A stretch of DNA of 64,000 nt from Caulobacter sp031457805 (GCF_031457805.1 NZ_JAVDXI010000001.1:372001-436000), one strand, 5' to 3'. Positions 1 through 9,036 are shown, counted from the first letter of the stretch. Numbers and translations: made by a program. Notes: a model not told the origin generated them from the letters alone.

Positions 1-40
1 CTATTTTAGGCGGCGCGTATTCGGATTTTTTGGAGAGACC

Positions 41-352
41 ATGCCCACCGGTTCCACCACGGCGACCCTGATGAACATCCTGCCCATCATCCTGATGGTC
101 GTGCTGTTCTACTTCATGCTGATCCGTCCGCAGCAGAAGCGCCAGAAAGAGCATATGAACATGCTCAACAACCTGAAGCGCAACGACACCGTCGTGCTGT
201 CCAGCGGCATGATCGGCAAGATCGTCCGGGTCGAAGACCGTGAAGTGGGCGTCGAGATCGCCACGGGCGTGACCGTCAAGGTCGTGAAGGGCATGATCGC
301 CGAAGTCCGCGCCAAGGGCGAACCGGCCGCCGCCAACGACGCCAAGAACTAG
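41..352 (+). CDS. yajC: Sec translocon accessory subunit YajC
   Basis: This small inner-membrane protein associates with SecD-SecF and supports Sec-dependent export. The 103-residue product has one hydrophobic segment at about residues 12-30, followed at once by the family hallmark IRPQQKRQKE and a short beta-rich cytoplasmic domain containing VVLSSGMIGKIV. Length is typical. A purine-rich site (ggagaga) lies just before the ATG. It precedes secD and secF on the same strand, the usual gene order. The 156-bp gap to secD has no clear terminator, so co-transcription is likely. Confidence 0.95.
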   Translation: MPTGSTTATLMNILPIILMVVLFYFMLIRPQQKRQKEHMNMLNNLKRNDTVVLSSGMIGKIVRVEDREVGVEIATGVTVKVVKGMIAEVRAKGEPAAANDAKN

Positions 353-508
353 TCAGACGTTCCGCGCGTCGTAACCATCGGTTCGGATGTCCATCCAACG
401 GGCTCCGAACATGTTGATCTGGGTTTTCGGCGTCGGGCGTTCATCGCCTGACGACCGGATCCCAGCGCAAATCCAGGCGTCCAACGGCGTCGATCCGAGC
501 TTTTATCC

Positions 509-2107
509 ATGCTGACACTGTCTCGCTGGAAGATTGTCTTGGTCACCCTCTCGGTGATCTTCGGCATTCTCTTCACCTTGCCCAATCTCCTGCCGCAGAA
601 GACGCTGGATAGCTTCCCGGGCTGGCTGCCCAAGCAGAAGCTGAACCTCGGCCTCGACCTGCAGGGCGGTTCGTACCTGATGTACGAGGTCGACACCGAC
701 GCTCTGCGCAAGGAGCGCCTGAAGAACCTCGTCGAAGATGTGCGCACCGTTCTGCGAGGCGAACAGATCACATTCGGCGAATTGGCCGAGGTGAACGGTA
801 CGGTTCGTCTGCGGATCGCAGATGCGGCCAAGGTCGACGAGGCCGCCAGCCTGCTGCGCCGCTCGGTCGGTTCGCCCTTCGCCCGCTCGGTCAGCGGCCG
901 CGATGTCAACGTCAACAAGCGCGACGATCAGCGCCTTGAACTGTCCTTCGTACCGGAAGCTGCGGCGCAGGATGCGTCGATGGCCGTCGATCAGAGCATC
1001 GAGACCATTCGTCGACGCATCGACACCTTGGGCACCAAGGAGCCCAACATCACCCGCCAAGGCGCCGATCGCATCGTGATCCAGGCCGCCGGCGAAAGCG
1101 ATCCTGAGCGACTCAAGGCCGTGGTCGGCAAGACCGCCAAGCTGACGTTCCAGATGGTCGACGACTCGGTCACGCCCGAAGACATCGCCGCCGGCCGTAT
1201 CCCGCCCGGCTCGGAGGCCCTGCCCAGCGACGACCGCTACCAAGCCGCCTATGTGGTGCGTAAGCGCGCCCTGGTGTCGGGTGACGAGCTGGTCGACTCC
1301 CGCCAGAGCTTCGACGATCGCGGCGCGCCCGCCGTGTCGTTCAAGTTCAACGGCGCGGGCTCGCGCAAGTTCGGCGACGCCACCGCCCGCAATGTTGGCA
1401 AGCGCTTCGCCATCGTTCTGGACGGCCGGATCATCTCGGCGCCGACCATCAACGGCGCCATCCTGGGCGGCAGCGGCATCATCACCGGCTCGTTCACGGC
1501 CGAGAGCGCCTCGGACCTGGCTCTTCTGCTGCGCTCGGGCGCGCTTCCCGCGCCTTTGAAGGTCGAGCAACAGAACACCGTCGGCGCCGAACTGGGCGCG
1601 GACGCCGTGCGCGCCGGCGCGGTCTCCACCCTCGTGGCCTTCATCACCATCGTCGTCTTCATGATCCTCAGCTACGGCCTGCTGTTCGGCGGTATCTCGG
1701 TGATCGCGCTGATCATCAACGGCATGCTGATCGTGGCGGCGATGTCGCTGACCCAGGCGACGCTGACGCTGCCCGGTATCGCCGGTCTGATCCTGACCCT
1801 GGCCGTGGCCGTGGACGCCAACGTGCTGATCTATGAGCGGATGCGCGACGAGGCCCGGGCTGGCAAATCGCCGATCATGGCGGCCGATGCGGGCTTCTCG
1901 CGCGCCATGACCACGATCATCGACGCCAACGTCACCACCCTGGTGGCGGCGGGCATCATGTTCGCGTTCGGCGCGGGTCCTGTCCGGGGCTTTGCCTGGA
2001 CCCTGTCGATTGGCGTGTTCACCTCGGTGTTCACCTCCGTGCTGGTTAGCCAGCTTCTCATCGGCTGGTGGTTCCGCGCCGCCCGCCCCAAGAAACTTCC
2101 GATCTGA
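509..2107 (+). CDS. secD: Protein translocase subunit SecD
   Basis: SecD is an RND-like membrane protein that, with SecF, uses the proton gradient to pull preproteins out of the SecYEG channel on the periplasmic side. The 532-residue product has a first membrane segment at the N-terminus, the motif NLGLDLQGGSYLMYEVD near residue 46, a large periplasmic P1 region, and five C-terminal membrane segments with the conserved stretch AVAVDANVLIYERMRDE. Length fits stand-alone SecD rather than a SecDF fusion. It ends directly against secF. Confidence 0.97.
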   Translation: MLTLSRWKIVLVTLSVIFGILFTLPNLLPQKTLDSFPGWLPKQKLNLGLDLQGGSYLMYEVDTDALRKERLKNLVEDVRTVLRGEQITFGELAEVNGTVRLRIADAAKVDEAASLLRRSVGSPFARSVSGRDVNVNKRDDQRLELSFVPEAAAQDASMAVDQSIETIRRRIDTLGTKEPNITRQGADRIVIQAAGESDPERLKAVVGKTAKLTFQMVDDSVTPEDIAAGRIPPGSEALPSDDRYQAAYVVRKRALVSGDELVDSRQSFDDRGAPAVSFKFNGAGSRKFGDATARNVGKRFAIVLDGRIISAPTINGAILGGSGIITGSFTAESASDLALLLRSGALPAPLKVEQQNTVGAELGADAVRAGAVSTLVAFITIVVFMILSYGLLFGGISVIALIINGMLIVAAMSLTQATLTLPGIAGLILTLAVAVDANVLIYERMRDEARAGKSPIMAADAGFSRAMTTIIDANVTTLVAAGIMFAFGAGPVRGFAWTLSIGVFTSVFTSVLVSQLLIGWWFRAARPKKLPI

Positions 2108-3073
2108 GTGAGCGCACCCATGGCCTGGCCCCTAATCAAGCTGCTCCCGCAGAAAACCAACCTCACCTTCGTCAAGTTCGCGCGCCTGATGGCGCTTATC
2201 AGCGCGACCCTGGTCGTCGCCTCGCTGATCGGCGTGTTCAAGCCCGGGCTCAACCTCGGCATCGACTTCAAGGGCGGCTCCGTCATGGAAGTCTCGACCG
2301 CCCCGCGTGCGGTCGATCTGACCAAGGTCCGCAGCACGCTCGAAGCCCAGGGCCTCGGCGACGTGCAGGTGCAATCCTTCGGCTCTCCTGATCGCGCCCT
2401 GGTGCGGTTTCAGACGCCCGCCGGCGGCGACCCTGGCGTCACCCTGACCAACGTCAAGACGGCTCTGAAGCAGTCGCTGGGCGACCCTGTCCAGTTCATC
2501 AACCCGTCGGCGGTCGGCCCCAAGGTCTCGGGCGAGCTGTTCCGCAGCGGCGTCCTCGCTCTGGTGCTCGCCGTTGGTCTGATGTTCCTCTACATCTGGT
2601 TCCGCTTCGAGCCGCAATTCGGCCTCGGCGCCGTGGCTGGCCTGCTGCACGACCTGATCCTGACCTTCGGCTTCATCGTGCTGTTCAAGATCGAGTTCAG
2701 CCTCAACACCGTGGCCGCGCTGCTGACCGTGATCGGCTATTCGATGAACGACACCGTCGTGGTCTTCGACCGCCTGCGCGAGAACCTACGCAAGTACAAG
2801 AAGATGCCGTTGAAGGACGTGATCGACTTATCGATCAACGAAATCGTCTCGCGCACCATCATCACTGGCGTCACGGCGATCATGGCCCTGACCGGCCTAG
2901 CGATTTTCGGCGGCGACGCCTTGTTCGGCTTCTCTGTGGTCATGATCTTCGGCATCGCGGTCGGCACCTACTCGTCGATCTATGTCGGCGCGCCGATCAT
3001 CCTGCTGTGGGGTGTGAAGCGGGGTGAGGAGGAAGCCACGCCGATCAAGCTCGGCGCGGCCTCGCGTCCCTGA
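2108..3073 (+). CDS. secF: Protein translocase subunit SecF
   Basis: SecF is the partner of SecD in proton-driven late steps of protein export. The 321-residue product contains NLGIDFKGGSVMEV in the first periplasmic part and six predicted membrane segments, with the family motif YSMNDTVVVFDRLREN around residue 214. The GTG at 2108 abuts the secD stop. An ATG four codons later (2120, MAWPLIK) is an equally possible start. The stop codon overlaps the start of the next gene (TGATG), which indicates translational coupling. Confidence 0.96.
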   Translation: MSAPMAWPLIKLLPQKTNLTFVKFARLMALISATLVVASLIGVFKPGLNLGIDFKGGSVMEVSTAPRAVDLTKVRSTLEAQGLGDVQVQSFGSPDRALVRFQTPAGGDPGVTLTNVKTALKQSLGDPVQFINPSAVGPKVSGELFRSGVLALVLAVGLMFLYIWFRFEPQFGLGAVAGLLHDLILTFGFIVLFKIEFSLNTVAALLTVIGYSMNDTVVVFDRLRENLRKYKKMPLKDVIDLSINEIVSRTIITGVTAIMALTGLAIFGGDALFGFSVVMIFGIAVGTYSSIYVGAPIILLWGVKRGEEEATPIKLGAASRP

Positions 3074-3426
3074 TGCGGCAGCCGCCGTCCATCGACGCCT
3101 GGGGCGGCGGCGGCTTTCGGGTGGCCGGCGTCTGGCGACCCGGTTCGCTGCTGATCCTTGATGATCAGCCGCGCGACTGGGCTGCAACGGCGCTCTCGGA
3201 GTTGACGCCGGACTCGTTCGCCGAGGTCTTCGCGGCGGGCGGCGCGGTGGAGTTCGTGCTTCTGGGCGTTGGTCTGGCCAACGCCCTGCCGCCGCGCCCG
3301 GTCCGTGACGCCCTCAAGGCCGCCGGTGTCGGGCTGGAGTTCATGAGCACCGAGGCCGCCGCGCGCACGTACAACGTCCTGGCCAGCGAAGGCCGCAGGC
3401 TGGCGGCCGCGCTGATCGCGGTCTAG
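3073..3426 (+). CDS. Mth938-like domain protein (DUF498, NDUFAF3 family)
   Basis: The 117-residue product has the compact Mth938 fold signature: a beta-strand start (SIDAWGGGGFRVAG), a central VEFVLLGVGLANALPP strand-loop, and a C-terminal LEFMSTEAAARTYNVLASEGRRLAAALI helix. Eukaryotic members (NDUFAF3) are complex I assembly factors; the bacterial role is unproven. The ATG overlaps the secF stop, so it is translated with the Sec accessory genes, and the link to secDF may mean a role in membrane protein biogenesis. There is no signal peptide, so the product is probably cytoplasmic. Confidence 0.88.
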   Translation: MRQPPSIDAWGGGGFRVAGVWRPGSLLILDDQPRDWAATALSELTPDSFAEVFAAGGAVEFVLLGVGLANALPPRPVRDALKAAGVGLEFMSTEAAARTYNVLASEGRRLAAALIAV

Positions 3427-3523
3427 CCGCTTGCGATTTCATCCCTCGGGTATGGCGGCTTTGCCCGACTCCCAAACATCCCTATGGTCCCCTTAAGGGA
3501 AATGGGATCCGAGGGGGAAACCG

Positions 3524-4138
3524 ATGACTGGACTGCTTTCGAACTTCCGCAACACGATCATCGTCAGCTTCGTGCTGGCCTTGGTGATCGTCATTGGCTA
3601 CGGCCACAGCCCGCATGGCCACGACGCCACGTACTTCCAAGCCATCTTCCGCTGGCTGCACGTGCTGTTCGGCATCCTGTGGATCGGGCTGCTCTACTAT
3701 TTCAACTTCGTGCAGATCCGCGTGATGCCGCAGATCCCGGCCGAGCTGAAGCCGGCGGTCAGCAAATACATCGCGCCCGAAGCGCTATTCTGGTTCCGCT
3801 GGGCCGCCCTGGCGACGTGGGTGATGGGCGTTCTGTTGGCTTATAACCGCGGCTACCTCGTTGAGGCCTTCACCCTCGGCCTCGCCGGCGGCTACACCCC
3901 GGGCGTCGACATGGGCTTCACCTTCATCGGCACCGGCATGTGGCTGGCGACGGTGATGTTCTTCAACGTCTGGGTCTTCATCTGGCCAAACCAGAAGATC
4001 GCCCTGGGCATTGTCGAGGCCGACGCGGACGCCAAGGCCAAGGCCGCCAAGACCGCCATGCTGTTCTCGCGCACCAACACGCTGCTCAGCATCCCGATGC
4101 TGGCCACCATGGCGATGAACCAGACGCTGTTTGGCTAA
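3524..4138 (+). CDS. PuuD / urate oxidase N-terminal-like membrane protein
   Basis: The 204-residue integral membrane protein has about five hydrophobic segments and the motif FRWLHVLFGILWIGLLYYFNFVQ. This is typical of the membrane part of the PuuD family (DUF989), in which a haem-type urate oxidase is fused to cytochrome c. Here the C-terminal cytochrome c domain is absent, so urate oxidation cannot be assumed. A good ribosome binding site (gaggggga) precedes the ATG. It sits between the Mth938 gene and a squalene-synthase-like gene. Conserved histidines in the spans could bind haem, but this is inference. Confidence 0.75.
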   Translation: MTGLLSNFRNTIIVSFVLALVIVIGYGHSPHGHDATYFQAIFRWLHVLFGILWIGLLYYFNFVQIRVMPQIPAELKPAVSKYIAPEALFWFRWAALATWVMGVLLAYNRGYLVEAFTLGLAGGYTPGVDMGFTFIGTGMWLATVMFFNVWVFIWPNQKIALGIVEADADAKAKAAKTAMLFSRTNTLLSIPMLATMAMNQTLFG

Positions 4139-4208
4139 ATCCCGCGCGAAAATGCTGTAAGGGGAGGGCCCGTCGCGACTCGCGGCGGGCCTTCTTCGTT
4201 CCGGACCC

Positions 4209-4922
4209 ATGGCAGACACCGAGACCCTCGAAGACCTCGTTCGCCGCGTCGATCCTGACCGCTGGTTGGCGACGCGTTTCATCGCGGATTCCGCTGCGCG
4301 CGCGGACGTGATCGCACTCTACGGTCTCAACTACGAGCTGGCCCGTGTCGCAGGCGGCGTATCCAACGCCCTGATGGGCGAGATCCGCCTGACCTGGTGG
4401 CGCGAGGCGATGGAAGAAATCGCCGCCGGCAAGCCGCCGCGCAAGCATCCCAATGTCGAGGCCCTGGCCGTGTCCGGCTTTGACGCCAACGCTCTGGCCG
4501 TCTTGGCCGAGGCGCGGTTCTCGGATCTGGACGAAGGGCCGCTGAAGGACGAGGCGGCGGTGCTGGCCTATATCGACGGCACCGCCGGCGCGCTGGCCGT
4601 GCTGGCGGCGCGCCGGCTCGATCCCGACACTGATCCGCATACCGTCAAAGGCGCGGCGCGCGCGTGGGGCCTCGCCGGCCTGTGGCGTCTGAAGCAGGCG
4701 GGGCGGTCGCGTTTGCCGCATGACTGGACCCAGGCGGATGTCCGGCGGCGGGTCGAGACGCAGTTGCGGGCCGCGCGCGCCGAGCTTCGTCGCCTGCCCG
4801 TGGCGGCGTTCCCAGCCGTCGCTCCGGCCGCCTTGGCGCGGGTCTATACGTCCGGCCGGGAGATCGGCGAGCTCGAGAAGAAGGCGCGACTGACCTTTGC
4901 GTCGGCGACAGGCCAGGTTTGA
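4209..4922 (+). CDS. Squalene/phytoene synthase family protein, NDUFAF6-like
   Basis: The 237-residue product matches the all-alpha isoprenoid synthase fold of the SQS/PSY family (IRLTWWREAMEEIAAGKPPRKHPNVEAL, then YIDGTAGALAVLAARRL). It lacks both Asp-rich DxxxD motifs needed for prenyl diphosphate chemistry: the first site reads LARVAGGVSNALMGEIR. That places it with NDUFAF6-like proteins, which in mitochondria act in complex I assembly. It follows the Mth938 gene at a short distance. A true carotenoid or hopanoid synthase is unlikely, because no other pathway gene is nearby. Confidence 0.78.
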   Translation: MADTETLEDLVRRVDPDRWLATRFIADSAARADVIALYGLNYELARVAGGVSNALMGEIRLTWWREAMEEIAAGKPPRKHPNVEALAVSGFDANALAVLAEARFSDLDEGPLKDEAAVLAYIDGTAGALAVLAARRLDPDTDPHTVKGAARAWGLAGLWRLKQAGRSRLPHDWTQADVRRRVETQLRAARAELRRLPVAAFPAVAPAALARVYTSGREIGELEKKARLTFASATGQV

Positions 4923-5212
4923 TGGCCTCCGTTGTGAAACCCGATTGGCCTGAACGGGTTACATCCAATGACGGTGACGCTTGGATCCGTGGCGGCGACT
5001 CCCCCGCCCAGGCGTCGCCAGAGCGCTGATCGTCGATCCGCGTTACGTTTTGGGCTGCGCGTCGCTGTTATAAAAATGAAATAAATACAGCGTCTTACGT
5101 GGTAACAATCCGAAACAGACTTTGCTTTGCCGCGGCGCCGCGTCGCACCTAAATGCTAAGCGGGGGCGAAAGGTCGGCTGCAAGGTCGTCCGTTAGCCAA
5201 TAAGGGTCTCGA

Positions 5213-6109
5213 GTGTCGGCTTCGGGTTATTTTCAGCACACGGTCGCAGGACCGGTGATCTTCGCGGGGATCGGCCTGCACACGGGCGCGCACGTTCGCG
5301 TCGCCGTGCGCCCGGCGGTCGCCGACATGGGGATCGTCTTTGTGCGAACCGATGTGCATGACCGCGACAACCGCGTGCCGGTCACGGCTGACGCCGTTTG
5401 CCAGACGCAGCTCGGCACGGTGATCAACAACGCCGACGACGTGCGGGTTTCGACGATCGAGCACCTGATGGCCGCTCTGGCCGCGCTCTCGATCGACAAC
5501 TGCATCGTCGAGGTCGACGGTCCGGAAGTGCCGATCATGGACGGCTCGTCCGAGCCCTTCGTCCAGATTCTGGATCGCGCGGGCCGTCGCCGTCAGGACG
5601 CGGTGCGCCAGTACATCGAGATTCTCACGCCGATCACGGTGGAGGAGGGCGACAAGCGCGCCAGCCTGCTGCCGGCCGATCGTTTCGAGGTCGCCTTCGA
5701 GATCGCCTTCGCCAGCAAGGCGATCGGTCGTCAGGCCGTGGACCTGGTGGTGGACGAGGACTCGTTCCGCGCTGAGCTGTCCGACTGCCGCACCTTCGGC
5801 TTTGTTCGCGACGTCGAGGCCCTGCGAGCAATCGGCCTCGCCCGCGGCGGTTCGATGGAGAACGCCGTGGTCATCGATGGTGATCGCGTTCTGAACCCGG
5901 AGGGTTTGCGCCGGCCGGACGAGTTCGTCCGCCACAAGGCGCTGGACGCGGTGGGCGACCTCTACGTGCTGGGCAAGCCGATTATCGGCCGTTTCGAAGG
6001 CGTTCTGGCCGGCCACGGCCTCAATAACGCCGTGGTTCGAGCGTTGCTGGCTCAGCCGCGCGCCTGGCGCCTGCGCGCCTTCGCGCCGGTCCTTGCCGAA
6101 GCGGTCTAG
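5213..6109 (+). CDS. lpxC: UDP-3-O-acyl-N-acetylglucosamine deacetylase LpxC
   Basis: LpxC is a zinc enzyme that removes the acetyl group in the first committed step of lipid A synthesis. The 298-residue product shows GIGLHTGAHVRVAVRPA at the N-terminus, the zinc histidine in VSTIEHLMAAL, and the later HKALDAVGDLY and GHGLNNAVVRALL motifs. The GTG at 5213 gives the expected N-terminus (SGYFQHTVAGPVIFAGIG). Length is normal. The 290-bp region upstream is comparatively AT-rich near 5065-5110 and probably holds its promoter, but I cannot fix the -10 and -35 boxes. bamD and recN follow. Confidence 0.97.
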   Translation: MSASGYFQHTVAGPVIFAGIGLHTGAHVRVAVRPAVADMGIVFVRTDVHDRDNRVPVTADAVCQTQLGTVINNADDVRVSTIEHLMAALAALSIDNCIVEVDGPEVPIMDGSSEPFVQILDRAGRRRQDAVRQYIEILTPITVEEGDKRASLLPADRFEVAFEIAFASKAIGRQAVDLVVDEDSFRAELSDCRTFGFVRDVEALRAIGLARGGSMENAVVIDGDRVLNPEGLRRPDEFVRHKALDAVGDLYVLGKPIIGRFEGVLAGHGLNNAVVRALLAQPRAWRLRAFAPVLAEAV

Positions 6110-6221
6110 GAGCGTTTCCGAAACGTCAGGGCCTGGCCTTCGCATTTGCGCCGTCGGCGGCGTGGTGTAGAAGCCTTGCACGGCGCAGGGGCGCGCGTTT
6201 GCTTCGAGGGTGAGATAGTCC

Positions 6222-7139
6222 GTGCTTCGTATTTTCCAGGGACGTTCGGCCGTCACTATCGCCGCTGTCGTCGTGGCCGCCTCGGTTGCGGGCTGCGCCG
6301 GCAAGGCCAAGAAGCCGACCCTCGCCTACGAAGAGCGTCCCGTTGAGCTGCTATATTCCACCGGCGCGGATCGCCTGGACCGTGGCAACTGGAACGAGGC
6401 CGTCGACTACTTCCGCGAAGTCGAGCGTCAGCATCCTTATTCGGAATGGTCTCGCCGCTCGATCCTGATGACGGGCTACGCCCACTACATGGGCAATCAG
6501 TACGCCGAGGCGATCGGTGACGCTGACCGATTCATCTCGCTCTACCCGGGCAATCCGTCGGCCCAATACGCCTTCTATCTGAAGGCCATCTGCTACTTCG
6601 AACAGATCGTCGACGTGAACCGCGACCAGGCCGCGACCGAGCAGGCGCTGGCCGCATTGCGCGACGTTGTTCAGCGGTACCCGAACACCGAATACGCCAC
6701 CGACGCCCGCCTGAAGATAGACATGGTCAACGACCAGCTGGCCGGCAAGGAAATGGCCATCGGGCGTTGGTATCTGAAGAACGGCCAAACGCTGGCGGCG
6801 ATCGGCCGGTTCAAGACCGTGATCGAGCGCCACCAGACGACCTCGCATACGCCCGAAGCACTGTTCCGCCTCGTTGAATCCTACCTGACGCTCGGTCTCG
6901 CGGAAGAAGCCAAGCGCAACGGCGCGGTCCTGGGCTACAATTTCCCGGGGGATCGCTGGTACGCGGACGCCTACAAGCTGCTGAACGACAACGGTCTGCG
7001 CCCAGCGGTCGAGCCTCTCAAGGCCGGCGCCAAGCGAAATGCGCTGGAGCGTATCCTGTCGAAGGACAAGAGCACGACCCTGGCGCCTCCCGGTGAGCGC
7101 AAGTCCAAGAAGGGCCTGCTGGGTCCGCTGGGCATGTAG
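6222..7139 (+). CDS. bamD: Outer membrane assembly lipoprotein BamD
   Basis: BamD is the essential lipoprotein of the BAM complex, which folds beta-barrel proteins into the outer membrane. The 305-residue product starts with GTG and has a signal peptide ending in the lipobox VAGC (Cys near residue 25). Tetratricopeptide helices follow, including LYSTGADRLDRGNWNEAVDYFREVERQHPYSEWSRR and AFYLKAICYFEQI, the classical YfiO pattern. The C-terminal part after about residue 250 is basic and less conserved. The order lpxC-bamD-recN is common in alphaproteobacteria. Confidence 0.95.
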   Translation: MLRIFQGRSAVTIAAVVVAASVAGCAGKAKKPTLAYEERPVELLYSTGADRLDRGNWNEAVDYFREVERQHPYSEWSRRSILMTGYAHYMGNQYAEAIGDADRFISLYPGNPSAQYAFYLKAICYFEQIVDVNRDQAATEQALAALRDVVQRYPNTEYATDARLKIDMVNDQLAGKEMAIGRWYLKNGQTLAAIGRFKTVIERHQTTSHTPEALFRLVESYLTLGLAEEAKRNGAVLGYNFPGDRWYADAYKLLNDNGLRPAVEPLKAGAKRNALERILSKDKSTTLAPPGERKSKKGLLGPLGM

Positions 7140-7221
7140 ATCGCAGCGGGATCACAGTTGATCCCGTTTCGTTCCGCCTTTGCGCTTTGAAAAATCCTGA
7201 TTCCCGGCGATCTTGCGGCCC

Positions 7222-8928
7222 ATGCTGATCGGCCTATCCATCCGTGACGTCGTGCTTATCGAGAGCCTGGACCTCGCCATCGGCGAAGGTCTGACGGCGC
7301 TGACCGGTGAAACCGGCGCGGGCAAGTCGATCATCCTCGACGCTCTTGGCCTGGCGACCGGCGCACGGGCCGACGCAGGGCTGGTTCGCCGAGGGGCTAC
7401 CGGGCACGCCTCGGCCACCGCGATCTTCGCGTTGCCCGCCGACCATCCCGCCTTCGCCTATCTCGACGAAAAGGGCCTGTCCTACGCGCGCGACGAAGAC
7501 CTTGTGCTACGCCGACAGTTGTCCCCCGATGGCCGCTCGCGCGCCTTCGTCAACGATCAGGCCACCAGCGTGGGCGTGCTCAAGGACCTCGGCGCGCTGC
7601 TTTTGGAAGTGCATGGTCAGCACGAGACCGTCGGATTGCTGGACCCCAAGACCCATCGGGGCCTGCTTGACGCGTTCGGTTCGGTCAACTTGGGCGCGGT
7701 GGCTTCGGCGTGGAGCGCCTGGCGCGCGGCGCGGGACAAGGCCGACGATCTTCGCGATCTGGCCGGCCGCGCGGCGGCCGAGACCGAGGAGCTGACGCTC
7801 CGGCTCTCCGAACTGGATCGTCTCGATCCGCGGGAGGGGGAGGAAGCCAGCTTGGCCGAGGAACGGGCTCTGCTGAGCTCAGCCGAGAAGGCCATGGCTG
7901 ACATCGCCGCCGCTCAGGATGCGCTGGGCGGCGACAACCTGTCCGGCCGCCTGGCGCAAGCCTACCGTGCTCTGGAACGCGCTCGCGATCGTGCGCTGCA
8001 AGCTGGCGCTCCCGCCGAGGGCGCGGCCATGACCCGTTTGTCGGCCGCCTGCGAAGCGGTGGACCGGGCGTTGGTCGAGGCGCAGGAGGCCTCTGCCGCG
8101 ATCGACGCCGTGGCCGAAACTTTCGAGTTCGAGCCAGATCGGCTGGAGAAGGCTGAGGAGCGACTGTTCGCGCTGCGCGGCATGGCGCGGAAGCTGAACG
8201 TGCTGGTCGATGACCTACCCGCCAAGCGCGCGGAATTCTCCGCCCGCCTTCAGGCCATCGAGACCTCCGAAGACGCCCTGAAGGCGGCCGACAAGGAGGC
8301 CGCCGAAGCGCGCGAGGCCTATCTCTATGCCGCCGAGGCGCTATCAGCCGAACGCCGCGCGGCCGGCGACGCGCTCGCCAAGGCCGTCGAGGCCGAATTG
8401 GCGCCGCTGAAGCTCGAAAAGGCCAAGTTCCGCGTGGCGCTGGAGTCGCTCGCCGAAGACCGCGCCGGACCTTCGGGACTGGACCGGGTGGCCTTCGAGA
8501 TCTCCACCAATCCTGGCGCGCCGTTCGGACCGATGGAAGCCATCGCCTCGGGCGGGGAGCTTGCGCGCTTCGCCCTGGCGCTGAAGGCGGCGCTGGCGGG
8601 GCGCGGCGGCGGGCCCCAGCCCTTGATGATCTTTGATGAAGTCGACCAAGGCGTCGGCGGCGCCGTTGCTGACGCGGTGGGGCTTCGTCTCAAGCGCCTG
8701 GCGGCCAACGCCCAGGTTCTGGTGGTCACCCACTCGGCCCAGGTGGCCGCGCGGGGAGACGCGCACTGGCGGATCTCGAAGTCGGGCGACGACACCTCGA
8801 CGCGCACCAAGGTCGAACCGTTGACCATCGTCCAGCGGGAGGAAGAGATCGCCCGGATGCTGTCAGGCGCTGAGGTGACCCAAGCCGCTCGCGCCGCCGC
8901 GCGGGCTCTGCTCAGTCTCGAGGCGTAG
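7222..8928 (+). CDS. recN: DNA repair protein RecN
   Basis: RecN is an SMC-like ATPase that acts early in double-strand break repair. The product begins MLIGLSIRDVVLIESLDLAIG, followed by Walker A (GETGAGKSI). It has a long Ala/Glu-rich coiled coil in the middle, then the ABC signature region (ASGGELARFALALK) and Walker B (LMIFDEVDQGVGG). I prefer the ATG at 7222 over an in-frame TTG at 7213, because RecN proteins start at this point of the first beta strand. At about 568 residues the length is normal. The stop codon lies inside the left arm of a palindromic repeat. Confidence 0.95.
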   Translation: MLIGLSIRDVVLIESLDLAIGEGLTALTGETGAGKSIILDALGLATGARADAGLVRRGATGHASATAIFALPADHPAFAYLDEKGLSYARDEDLVLRRQLSPDGRSRAFVNDQATSVGVLKDLGALLLEVHGQHETVGLLDPKTHRGLLDAFGSVNLGAVASAWSAWRAARDKADDLRDLAGRAAAETEELTLRLSELDRLDPREGEEASLAEERALLSSAEKAMADIAAAQDALGGDNLSGRLAQAYRALERARDRALQAGAPAEGAAMTRLSAACEAVDRALVEAQEASAAIDAVAETFEFEPDRLEKAEERLFALRGMARKLNVLVDDLPAKRAEFSARLQAIETSEDALKAADKEAAEAREAYLYAAEALSAERRAAGDALAKAVEAELAPLKLEKAKFRVALESLAEDRAGPSGLDRVAFEISTNPGAPFGPMEAIASGGELARFALALKAALAGRGGGPQPLMIFDEVDQGVGGAVADAVGLRLKRLAANAQVLVVTHSAQVAARGDAHWRISKSGDDTSTRTKVEPLTIVQREEEIARMLSGAEVTQAARAAARALLSLEA

Positions 8929-9031
8929 AGCGTGAGGCCGAGACTGGGAACCGGTTTCGGCTATTCTCACGCTCTAAGTATTTGATTTAAAGCGTTTTTA
9001 ACGCCTAAAATCGATTCTGATTTTGGCCTAA
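8926..9031. repeat. Palindromic mosaic-type intergenic repeat after recN
   Basis: An 11-base arm (tagagcgtgag, 8926-8936) is repeated inverted at 8966-8976. Between the arms lies a gaaccggttt core, and an AT-rich tail with aaatcgattctgattt follows. The arrangement resembles interspersed repeats that carry gaaccggttt and gctcta boxes in other alphaproteobacteria. It separates the ends of two convergent genes and could also act as a bidirectional terminator. Only one copy is visible in this window, so repeat status rests on resemblance. Confidence 0.55.
8987..9001. promoter_or_regulatory. Sequence matching the CtrA consensus TTAA-N7-TTAA
   Basis: The bases ttaa-agcgttt-ttaa match the full Caulobacter CtrA half-site pair with 7-bp spacing. 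The match lies between the stop codons of two convergent genes, so no start codon is in range for ordinary promoter control. It may be a chance match or part of the repeat. Confidence 0.2.
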
Positions 9032-9036
9032 AGGCT

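Noticed and set aside
503..1570. A 355-codon minus-strand frame opposite secD
   Set aside because: It is a high-GC shadow frame with no family similarity, fully inside secD.
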